This document shows, in pieces, positions 24,735 through 33,811 of a stretch of 64,000 nucleotides of DNA. The notes below the pieces were generated by a model. The model searched no databases, had not been told where the DNA came from, and was given only the letters and a program-made list of their open reading frames with translations. The DNA is from Sclerotinia nivalis (taxonomy: Eukaryota > Ascomycota > Leotiomycetes > Helotiales > Sclerotiniaceae). The position numbers and the translations under genes are program-made. The stretch covers positions 620,001 to 684,000 of the forward strand of contig JAPEIS010000013.1 in the NCBI GenBank assembly GCA_029531795.1, read 5' to 3'. Numbering within the stretch: position 1 is the first letter of the stretch; each line of letters begins with the position of its first letter.

Positions 24735-25426
24735 TTAGTTAGCTTTCTTTCTTAAATCAACAAATTTCATAGTCTGCAGTCTATCCATTGTCTTAAGGTG
24801 GATCAAATCAAAGAAATTGATATTCATGTGAATGTGAAAATGAATGTGGATGTGGATGGAGCCTTCAGCTAAATAGGAGTTCGAGACTAGGACATGAATC
24901 ACTTGTTTATCCATAAATCCAAGAATCTGATTTGGAGACCAATCCTGGAACAAAAGGCATCATAAATTCATTGCAAGGTTCAAGGTTAAAGGTTTCTCTC
25001 AAGTTGTGTTTTTATGTGTAAAGTATGATAGTCCAGAAATATTAAGATAATAAGGACAAAACATCTGGCATCAGTGTATGAAAGCATTGAATGATAAGGA
25101 CTTACTGTAATCCACTGACTCTTGGAGTTGAAATTTCCATTTTCATGTAAAGTCTCGATTACAACCCAGGTCTCCCCATCTGCTGGGATATTTAACTTGT
25201 TTAAATACAGCAATAATGGTCGCATCACATCCAGAGAGCAGTCCAGGTCAGCCCTCCATCCATTCTCCCACAAGGAATCATGAATGAGGAGCTTGCTCTG
25301 TGTTGGATATAGAGTATCTGTTGGATTATTGCACTTCAGTTTTATCAGCCTTTTTATAAGTGGAAGATGGAATCTATGATTGAGACATGTTGGATATTGT
25401 TTTTGGATGTGTATTGGATGGCTCTT
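24735..25426 (-). pseudogene. Unrecognised coding-like locus, two exons, no clear start (partial or broken gene)
   Basis: An open stretch ending ...NFNSKSQWIT at 25106 meets a good donor (GTAAGT), and after a 161-bp intron an acceptor (TTGTTCCAG) leads in phase 0 to DWSPNQILGFMDKQVIHVL and on to a stop at 24735. The residues SLWENGWRADLDCSLDVMR and GETWVVIETLHENGNF look like natural protein. No in-frame ATG precedes the conserved-looking part; an upstream stop is at about 25440, so the 5' exon must lie upstream (a segment reading NPWFFSSNNSPFKIWE with a following GTAAGT near 25600 is a candidate) or the gene is truncated. The C-terminal part has an unusual HIHIHFHIHM run. Family not identified. 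Confidence 0.35.
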
Positions 25427-25639
25427 CAAAATTAATCATTGAAATAGATATGCTTGATACCCAAGATTATTTTCTCATTCATTTTATTTACATCTGTGCT
25501 GTGACAACCTGGGTTCACTCGAACTATTTGGCTCAAAATAACCACATATTTTTCTCAAAACCTCAAGATATTGCCTTAAGATTTAAATACACTTACCTCC
25601 CAAATTTTGAATGGGCTATTGTTTGAGCTAAAAAACCAA

Positions 25640-27263
25640 GGATTTGCAAGACAATGTGAAATACATGTGATTTTTATCTATACTCAATATATGAGTTATT
25701 CAAGAAACTACCAAGCTGCGAAAACCTCATTCAACAATTCGAAGCATACGGATCAATGCAGCCACCTTGGGGCTTGAAAGACAGTAACCGCGATTATCTA
25801 TATATTTATCCAAAATTATAACCAACCGCTTTTTTGCGAATCTGGAGAGGCAGTGCTTTTACAGCATCTTGGTCAACGCTTAAGGTAGCATCGCCGGTAC
25901 ACTCGCCTCACAGTATACTCCGACATCGCAGCACACTGAGACTGCACACATACTCGAGCTTCACAGCGTAATCAGAAGACAATAAGGCCAATATTGTGGT
26001 AGAGCTACGTATTCAACTCCATTCCAATATCAGTAACCCTTTCTATTCTACCAATAATAACAAATTAACCAACTGTCATCATAAATTCTTAAATCGACTA
26101 GGATATACTGTACCAACACTTGACTAGGGAAATAGAAGGAACACAGGCAACAAATAAAGGTCGGTAGATTGAAAGCGGTCGTATTAGTCTGTTCAGATGA
26201 ATTGGGGATTCAATTTGCAGAATACAAAAACGGCGCGGTTTATCTCCAAATAACGCTATCCATGAAGCTTATTGGGCCTAGAAGGGGACAGACATGTGCG
26301 CAGATTTGGGAAAGAGTAGATGGCATACAATTTGATGCTGCTCTATGGATCCGCATATGCATCATTCCAATATTACTCAAGTCCTCGAAGATCACTTCTC
26401 CATATTTGAGCCGGAATCTCGCGACATCTCTCTTTATTCCGGTCCAATGCACAACACCGCGTTCAAAGTATAAATACCGCAGGTGCCGGACACTTCATCT
26501 ACTCCATTCGGAGGTGCCTCTGCCTTATCAAATGACACTTACAGATTTAAGCAAGGAGAATAGTGCTCCATAATAATGCGGTTGTTATCTATTCGCGATA
26601 TATATCTCGATCGTTTAAAGTTTTCTAGTTTAAGTAATTATGACTTCACCAAAATCCAACTGACTTAAATATATGACAAGACTGACAGAATCTAGTGGCC
26701 ATATATTCTTTATAAAAAGTCGCAAGATGAGAGAAAACGTGGCTTGTGGGACTCTTAGGCGCACTGCGAGGGGGAGGGGGGAGGTGTGGATTGTAAACCG
26801 AAGGAGAACATGCAGAGCCCATCGACATTAGAGCATCAAATATTCATTGATTGGGTGGCTATTATGTATCCTGATGTCAGATTTGGCATGAATCATTTCA
26901 ATCGTGATCCAATGTCTAATTAAGAAGTTTGTGGTGACACTGAATTGTTAGATAATGTATCAAATCAATTAAGATATTGTTGAATAGCATGTACAAGAAT
27001 GAACAGACTATGGATTCATTATGTTGATGAAAGAAGGCATTAATGGGATATTCCAGAAGGAGAAAAGATGACATACATTAGTTACGCACGGTGAAACCAA
27101 ACATATAAATCAACTGTGACTGGTAAGGATTCATCATGCGTCTTTCTAAAAAGGCTTGAATTTCCCACCCTATGATTGTATCTTCATCATTACAGTATCA
27201 TTTAGAAGCTATGAGCGGAGTGTGCTATTTTCTTTGGTAGTGACTTAGTGGTGAAGACAAGAA
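25640..27263. other. Gene-poor interval
   Basis: Only weak, unconserved-looking frames occur here on either strand. The most protein-like piece is on the minus strand at 26240-26452 (RDVARFRLKYGEVIFEDLSN), which lacks an ATG and could be a decayed fragment. Nothing here is supported as a gene. Confidence 0.45.
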
Positions 27264-27272
27264 TATAAAAGG
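27264..27272 (+). promoter_or_regulatory. TATA box (TATAAAAGG) of the WW-like gene
   Basis: A near-consensus TATAAAAGG lies 104-112 bases upstream of the ATG at 27376, leaving a leader of about 75-80 bases if transcription starts 30 bases downstream. The leader is purine/A-rich (ACGACGAGAAGAAGAACAG), typical of fungal 5' UTRs. Confidence 0.5.
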
Positions 27273-27375
27273 CAGAAAACGGTCGTCCTAGAAACAGCAT
27301 TAAAGAGTTCAATCATCACGACGAGAAGAAGAACAGAACAGAACATACGAAGTAACCATTATTACAATACATTCA

Positions 27376-28065
27376 ATGATCAACGCAACAACATCTAATC
27401 CCGAGTGGTGGGAGCAAAGAGAGTGCTGCGATGGGACGAAGTTTTACTACAACGTCGCCACACACCAAAGAACAAAACTAAATCCTAGCCGTGGTCCACT
27501 GCCCCCAGGTTGGGCCGAAATTCATACAGATGGAGAAATCCAAGCCCTTCAACAACGTACCGGAATCATTGCAAAAGCAGACCCGCGATGTTACGAGCCA
27601 GATCACGAGAAGAGAGTGGCAGCTACAATTCACGACTGGACTACACACCGGGCAAGCCCTTTGTATAGCATGCCTACTGCTCACAGCGTCTTGCGAATCA
27701 TCTGGAGAAATGTGGAAATGCATCTTTCCGGATTCCGGCTGGACATAGAAACGTACGAGAAGCTGGGTACGAGGGCTATCTCCAATGCTAAGCTCATTGA
27801 GAGTTTGGATGACAACCTCCAAGCCATCGAGACATGGCGTGCTGTGGCCGAAAAACAAGTGGAAAAGTTGGAAAAAGATGCCGCCATTTCGGGAAGAAAC
27901 ATCAACGTGGAGGGATTGCGAAGGAATTTTGACGCATTTCGAAATGCTGTTGATGCAGCAGCACAAGAAATGCAAGGGGGATGGTCGAAAGTAGAGCACA
28001 ACAAGAATTTGTTAGAGTCATTAGAAGTGTTCTTTGCTTCATTGAGGAGTACAACATGGGGATAG
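27376..28065 (+). CDS. WW-domain-like protein with coiled-coil C-terminus, 229 aa
   Basis: Intronless. Residues about 8-35 (NPEWWEQRECCDGTKFYYN...) follow the start of a WW domain: a tryptophan, then a G-x-x-YYN core; the second signature tryptophan position reads leucine (TKLNPSRGPLPPG) before the conserved proline, so ligand binding may be altered. WW domains bind proline-rich peptides. The rest (about 95-225) is rich in charged heptads (ETYEKLGTRAIS, EKQVEKLEKDAA, KNLLESLEVFFAS) and is likely helical or coiled coil. A TATA box lies upstream. It converges on esf2 with 39 bases between the two stop codons, so the 3' UTRs very probably overlap. The molecular role is unknown. Confidence 0.75.
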   Translation: MINATTSNPEWWEQRECCDGTKFYYNVATHQRTKLNPSRGPLPPGWAEIHTDGEIQALQQRTGIIAKADPRCYEPDHEKRVAATIHDWTTHRASPLYSMPTAHSVLRIIWRNVEMHLSGFRLDIETYEKLGTRAISNAKLIESLDDNLQAIETWRAVAEKQVEKLEKDAAISGRNINVEGLRRNFDAFRNAVDAAAQEMQGGWSKVEHNKNLLESLEVFFASLRSTTWG

Positions 28066-28104
28066 AATCGCGGCGACACTCCCGTCGCGGTGTATTTCAT
28101 TAGT

Positions 28105-29046
28105 CTAGAAAATCTTACTTAGAACCCTTTTCACCTGATCTGTCTGGTTCTGAGCCTTGTTCTTCAATGCTGGAGCATTTTGCTTGAAGCGCATGGGCCT
28201 ATCGGCATCTTTCTTCTGCTTCTTATCCTCCACATTTCTATCTTTCGTGACATCGACATCATCGTCCTTCCTTCTCTTCGCGGCTTTCTTGGCCTCCATT
28301 CCCTCCTGTATCTTCGCGCGTTCGACATTTTGTACAAACTCCTTGTTCTCCTTTGTCGTCTTGCTAATTTCGGCTCTCATCCTGCTTGTTCTTTCCGCAT
28401 TCTCTGCCGCAATTTGATCCGTCAAATTGTTCCATTTGAAACCCTTCAGGTATAGAAGATTCCATACATCGTCGTGATAGTAGTTTCCTTTTTTGCCTCC
28501 GATCGTTTTCGCATTCAGCAGTTCGCATACCTTCTTCGCATCCGCTTTATTCACAAATTCTACCCATCCATCCACAAAAGATCGCTTCTTATTTCCTCCA
28601 TTGCGTACTCGTCTTGTGTGCGAAGCGGGATCTTCAGGCGTCAGGAATATGCGATTGATGTCACCATATGGTTCAAGAAGTGATCTTAATTTTGTCGGTT
28701 TCATGAAAGGTGGTATTCGGGAGAGATAGACAACGCCAGATTTTTTGATAGCGGCAGCACTTGCGACAAGATTCTTTTTCGTGAGTGGCCTAGAGACTCC
28801 TGGTAATTCTAATTCTTTCGAAATCTTCTTCGGTTTCAATTTCGATTCAATATTTTTAGATGCTTCTTCGATTACGTCGACCTCAGCGACTTGTTCTTCG
28901 TCGTCACTCTGATCATCCTCCACCTTTCTCCTCTTCAAACTTCTGCCACCCTTTTTTAACTCTTCTGCTTCTGAATTATATCCTTGACTCTCATTTCCAT
29001 CACTCTCCTCCAAATCCAGAAAATCGTTATGCTTCCTTGTCGCCAT
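28105..29046 (-). CDS. esf2: Pre-rRNA processing protein Esf2 (ABT1 family), 313 aa
   Basis: Nucleolar RNA-binding factor of the small-subunit processome; the family (yeast Esf2, human ABT1) supports early 18S rRNA processing and stimulates the helicase Dbp8. The single exon encodes an acidic, Lys-rich N-terminus (about 1-95), then an RRM (about 103-205) with the family signature GVVYLSRIPPFMKPTKLRSL and an insertion RRVRNGGNKKRSF, VDGWVEF, and the ABT1-specific YYHDDVWNLLYLKGFKW. A basic helical tail (KKAAKRRKDDD...RPMRFKQNAP) follows. Length is close to yeast Esf2 (316). It diverges from the aldehyde dehydrogenase (376 bp between start codons) and converges on the WW-like gene. Confidence 0.93.
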   Translation of the reverse strand: MATRKHNDFLDLEESDGNESQGYNSEAEELKKGGRSLKRRKVEDDQSDDEEQVAEVDVIEEASKNIESKLKPKKISKELELPGVSRPLTKKNLVASAAAIKKSGVVYLSRIPPFMKPTKLRSLLEPYGDINRIFLTPEDPASHTRRVRNGGNKKRSFVDGWVEFVNKADAKKVCELLNAKTIGGKKGNYYHDDVWNLLYLKGFKWNNLTDQIAAENAERTSRMRAEISKTTKENKEFVQNVERAKIQEGMEAKKAAKRRKDDDVDVTKDRNVEDKKQKKDADRPMRFKQNAPALKNKAQNQTDQVKRVLSKIF

Positions 29047-29422
29047 TTTTGATTGATTGATTGATTGAATGATTGAATGATGGATTGAAGTGATTTCGCA
29101 AGTATAAATTATAAATTATAAATTTTGGCCAGGATCATTAGTTAATTTTTTTTGGTCCAGGATTTACAAAAAGTTAAAAAGTTTAGCGGGCTTGGAATTG
29201 TTGGAACCCCCTGTTACATCCTGTAATAAATTTGACGCATAGCGATAACGGGTCACTGAAAGATAGCTTGACTCTTTCATCCCACCATCACCCCCACTAG
29301 AAATAAATCTGCAGCATAAGAGCACTGGTCGAGTTATCATTGTTGTTGATTTGATTTGCTTTGCTTTGCTTTGCTCTTTAATTCGTATACATAAAATAAT
29401 TAAGAGTACACGAAATACCAAA
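29047..29422. promoter_or_regulatory. Short divergent promoter between esf2 and the aldehyde dehydrogenase
   Basis: The 376 bases between two divergent start codons hold TTGATTGA-type tandem repeats directly upstream of esf2 (29048-29085), an A/T stretch (ATAAATTATAAATTATAAATTT, 29104-29123) and a repeated TTTGC tract (29349-29375) before the dehydrogenase leader. The A/T stretch could serve as a TATA region for either side. Confidence 0.55.
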
Positions 29423-30993
29423 ATGTCTGTCGAAACTATTACTACTATTTCCCCCATCACCAACAAGCCTGTCTTAACCAGGAATGGAATCTCCGCGGGA
29501 GATCTACAGCAGTTACCCGTCACTGCCACCGAAGCATTCTTGAAGTTTCGAAAGACTTCATTGAAAGAACGACAAGACATTGTAAAGAAAGCTCTCAAGC
29601 TCTTGAACGACAAGCAAGATGAACTGGCGAAAGAGTTAACAGAACAGATGGGCCGACCTATTTCCTATACTGCGAAAGAAGTTACTACAGCTGTGAAGAG
29701 AGGAGAATACCTTTTGAAGATTAGTGAAGATGCATTGAAGGATACCGATGGGGAAGCAGAGAAAGGATTCAAGAGATTCATTCGAAAAGTGCCTGTTGGA
29801 CCGTGTCTCATCCTTTTCGCATGGAACGTGAGTGTTATCTTTCCTGGCCTTATTTCTCTAACTAACATTACTTATCCAGTACCCCTATCTTATTCTCGTG
29901 AACTCCCTGATACCTGCTCTCCTTGCAGGTAACTCGGTCATCCTAAAGCCATCTCCGCAGACGCCTACCATCGTTGAACATATTGCCACTATATTTTCCG
30001 AAGCCGGCCTCCCAGATAATGTTATCCAGTACTTCCATTGCGGCTCCCCTCTCATTATCGAATCTATTGTTAGAGATCCAAAAGTATCTCTAGTGTGCTT
30101 CACTGGATCTGTAGCTGGTGGTTTGGCTACAACTAAGGCTGCAGCAGACAGAATCGTGAATGTTGGTCTCGAACTTGGTGGCAAGGATCCCGCATACGTA
30201 AGAGGAGATGTCGATGTAGCCTGGGCGGCTGAGGAGATCGTCGATGGAGCTGTTTTCAACTCGGGCCAAAGTTGTTGCAGTTTAGAAAGAATCTATGTTG
30301 ATGAGAAGATCCATGATAAATTCATTGAGGCGTTGCAGAATGTCTTGAAGAACTACAAAATGGGTGATCCTTTCAATAAGGAGACGGTAAGTACCTCACA
30401 CACAATTTTCGCTGGCTCAATACTTACTACTTGCTTACGCAGCACGTCGGCCCCGTCGTCTCAAAAAGGTCAAAGGAAACGATCGAGGCCCACATCAAGG
30501 ATGCATTAGATAAAGGTGCCAAGGATCTCACTCCCGAGAATGAGACTTTCAAGGCGCCTCCTCCAGAAGGCAACTACGTTAAGCCAACGTTGCTTGGTAA
30601 TGTTGATCATAGCATGACTGTGATGACTGAAGAGACTTTCGGTCCCGTCATTCCGGTGATGAAGGTCAAGAGTGATGACGAAGCCATAAAACTCATGAAT
30701 GACAGTGAATTTGGGTTGACTGCCTCGATATGGACGAAAGACACGGCAAAAGCAGCCGAATTAGCTGAAGATGTAGAGGCTGGAACTGTCTTTGTGAACA
30801 GATGTGATTATCCAAGCCCTGTAAGTCACTTTGCCCCTAGATGTACATGGACATGAACATGGCTCACAAGTATTGATAGGACCTTGCATGGACTGGATGG
30901 AAAAATTCCGGAAGGGGCGTCACTCTAAGTAAATTTGGCTTCGAACAATTCGTCAAGCTGAAGAGCTACCACTTGAAGGATTACCCTAAATGA
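29423..30993 (+). CDS. NAD(P)-dependent aldehyde dehydrogenase, 4 exons, 467 aa
   Basis: Oxidises an aldehyde to the acid through a thiohemiacetal. Exons are 29423-29827, 29880-30386, 30443-30820 and 30880-30993; introns are 52, 56 and 59 bp, all in phase 0. Visible ALDH motifs: PVGPCLILFAWN-YPYLI spanning intron 1, GNSVILKPSPQTP, FTGSVAGG for the cofactor, general-base Glu in LELGGKDPAYV, the catalytic Cys in FNSGQSCCSLERIYV, EETFGPV and the final WTGWKNSGRG...FGFEQFVKLKSYH. The start ATG begins MSVETITTISP, a short N-terminus without targeting signal, so probably cytosolic. Length is normal for compact fungal ALDHs; substrate cannot be assigned, though the layout resembles semialdehyde-type enzymes. 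Confidence 0.93.
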
Positions 30994-32401
30994 GGGTTTT
31001 GAGTATTACTTCTACACTTGTGTGCTTGTGATACAGAACTCTCGAACGACTTTTGGGCCATTTCACACCAGAAATCAGGGCCACAAATCGATAAGCTCAA
31101 GTCGAAAGCGAGCATTCGAGTAGAAATAAGCGACGGAAGGATTCATATAGACGAATGACGAATACACCTTATCATTTTCCGTGGTGCTGAAACTCTTTTG
31201 ATGTTCAAGTTCTACACATGTCGAATGTCAATCTGGCATTGACGGGCCATGGCGCTTCGACGCCATTGAAACACAGATTACAACTTTGGGCAAGCAATAT
31301 GCACATTTTATTAGTGATACAATCTCGAAGAATTCTTGTGTCAAGTAAAGGTTTAGTAAAGGTTTAGTTAATGTTGATCCATTTTTTAAGGTAACGCAAG
31401 GGAGCAATTTGATTGGATCAATAAATTTAAAAAGAAATGGTGAGAATTTAAGCCTTACTGCAAAGAATTGAAAGGGAAATCTAATGAAATGAAAATATTC
31501 ATCACATGATCGATCAACCCCTTCCTTATTCCTATCTTCCTGTCGTGCTCCCTCACATTCCCACGCTTTTCCCTTATTCCGGTATGTTCTTGGGCGTCAT
31601 TCCGTGCCTCTCTGATCTGAATCTGTACATCATATCTATTGAAGGTAATTCAGATAATTCAGATAATTCATCAATTTACTTCCAAGTCACTCATGTCAAA
31701 TGGAACTACGGAGTACTTCATAAATTTTGCTATTATTAGTATCTAAGGTATTAGGTATTACTGACTTTGACTATCTAGATTCTTTTGACATTAAACGTGT
31801 TCAGCTCGCCGACCCCCTTGATTGATTTGGTAGATTTTGGTAAAAAACAAGCGATACATTTTACATTTCACCATGTTGTTGGTCATCAACATTCCAGAAA
31901 GGGCCTCATCGGATAAGGGGGGGGCAATCAAGGAAATTCCCATTTCCCTCAAATTCTGGAGTAAGGAATCCGCCACGTTACGTCGCCGGATTGCCGTTAC
32001 TTTGAGGCGTACCAAAGAATGGGAATTTGAATGCACCCGAAGTGGTACTCATCATTGTGGTACTGACTCTGTGTAATTTCTCATTTGATAGTGTCGTTGC
32101 CCTTGACAGCAAACTGGCAATCTTCAAAAAAAAAAAACCTTCATCTCTTTAATTTTTTTAAATTTTTTTTTCATATATCTTGTTCAATTATCGCCAGTCT
32201 TATTATCGAGGTATTGGCAGACAGCTCTTCAGCAATTCTTCTCCTTCTTCTTCTTTCACAGTCAGCAACATACATCACCAGTTATTCTTTCCTTTATTTG
32301 GCGTCATTAATTACAGTCATTCCTCGTCACGCGTCTTCCAATATCCTGCATATTCATCGTTTCAGAAAAGCGCGTCTACCCTCCATACCCCGTTCTCAAT
32401 C
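30994..32401. other. Intergenic region upstream of a small gene
   Basis: Contains the 3' flank of the dehydrogenase and the promoter of the small gene at 32529. A short direct repeat (TCAGATAAT, 31650-31668) and, further on, T/C-rich leader-like DNA (32150-32260) are visible. No supported gene. Confidence 0.5.
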
Positions 32402-32410
32402 TATAAAATA
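32402..32410 (+). promoter_or_regulatory. Possible TATA element (TATAAAATA) before the 118-aa gene
   Basis: TATAAAATA lies 119 bases upstream of the ATG at 32529, followed by an A/C-rich leader (ATCACCAGATATATACTTG...). This fits a fungal core promoter, though AT-rich surroundings make chance occurrence possible. Confidence 0.35.
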
Positions 32411-32528
32411 TCATCACGAGGACATTCATCTTACCAATATAACAATAGCCTATCATCAAAATATCACCAGATATATACTTGTATAAGCACATACATTCAT
32501 CTCAATTCACATTCAATCACTTGTCAAC

Positions 32529-33009
32529 ATGTCCTGCATGCAACTCAAAGCAACCTTTTCAAAGTTCAGCAATAAATGTGCTGAAACCTTCCGAATGAAG
32601 CCAAAAACACCTAAAACTTTATCTATCGTAAGCATCTTTATCATTTGCAAGTCCGATGCACAATAACTCTAACATAGCAATCACAGAGCGCGCCCTTCAA
32701 CTTCCAAGAAGGTCCAGCAGTAAATCTCCCCGGCTATTCCGAGGATGAGTAAGTTAGCCTTCCCACCACTCATCCCTCATCTCATATGCTCAAATGCTAA
32801 TGAAAGAATACAGAATATCACTCATGAAAGAGAAAGCCATTGCATCGACAGCCGTCGCCTCGGATAATCACCACGCGAATCTCAATCGATGCTACGATTC
32901 GGATATATCTGAATCACATTCCAGGATGGCGTCTCATGGATGTGGAATTGGAAGGAGTGTGGCTTATCATGCGAGAAGGGCTAGTAGGGGATGCATGTAT
33001 GGTCATTGA
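32529..33009 (+). CDS. Small orphan protein, 3 exons, 118 aa
   Basis: No family recognised. Exon 1 (32529-32627) encodes MSCMQLKATFSKFSNKCAET and on to a Lys/Pro/Thr-rich stretch; intron 32628-32686 (GTAAGC...CACAG); exon 2 (32687-32748) SAPFNFQEGPAVNLPGYSED; intron 32749-32813 (GTAAGT, branch GCTAATG, ATACAG); exon 3 (32814-33009) continues EISLMKEKAIASTAV to a stop. The sum is 119 codons. An alternative acceptor at 32677 would add QSQ in the same frame. The protein starts basic, has an acidic centre and ends Arg/Gly/Ser-rich (SRGCMYGH). Four Cys are present; there is no signal peptide. The long A/C-rich leader suggests a well-expressed gene. Without comparison this could be a lineage-specific gene. 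Confidence 0.6.
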
Positions 33010-33811
33010 GATTGAAGGTGATGTATAGATTGATGATTGGGTGGTGGGTTGTCACTTGCATGAGTATGGGTTGGTGTACGATACTGGGTGGGTGGGATGG
33101 CTACGGAGGTTGCTTCGGGGTTATATGGATGGGTTAGATGGGAGCTTGTTATATCATTGTTACAGGATGGTGTTGTGGCGGTGCGGAAGGGGGGAACTTT
33201 TGGTCATATTCATATAATTGATATCGGGACCGGCACTGAATGGTAATGGGAATAGGAATATATGGCTCTATGGTGGCTTTATACAAATTGATAGAACTAA
33301 AGATAAAATCAATAATTGATTGTTTCATTTGTTATATCTTGAGAGTCTCTCAGGAAGTCAGTTATTGATTCCTTCATGAATAAATACTGCAGAAACACAA
33401 AACTCTTACATCTTTATCATTGTTTGTTCTAAAGGTCATATTAATGCCTTACTTCAGAATTTCAAAGATCTACCGATCTGTTATATTCTTCTACTTCATG
33501 AATTTCTATAGAATCCCGAGGAATGGAAATATTCGTCTAATGTATGTGAAGCAAGAACTTTCCTCAGCACCGGAGTAGGGTTGTCATCAGAAGCTTAAAG
33601 ACAATATGGAAGTAGGGAGCGCCCGCGCAGTAACCTCCACATAAATCATCCTTCCATTAAACACCATGCATTTGTAAAAACTGGGAAAGCTATCCATATC
33701 AAACGCATAAGTGCTGCACATTCTCAGCGCAAACCAAAGCAGGGTATCCTCAAAAGCCGAAAACAAGTTGCGCCAGATCCAAAAGACTCCAAATAATACT
33801 GAAAGAAGTAC
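33010..33811. other. Intergenic, convergent 3' flanks
   Basis: G/T-rich DNA (GGGTGGTGGG runs near 33040-33110) following the small gene, then AT-rich DNA. No supported gene. Confidence 0.5.

Noticed and set aside
26169..26573. 134-codon plus-strand frame and an opposing minus-strand frame
   Set aside because: Neither begins with ATG at a plausible position and neither shows domain motifs.
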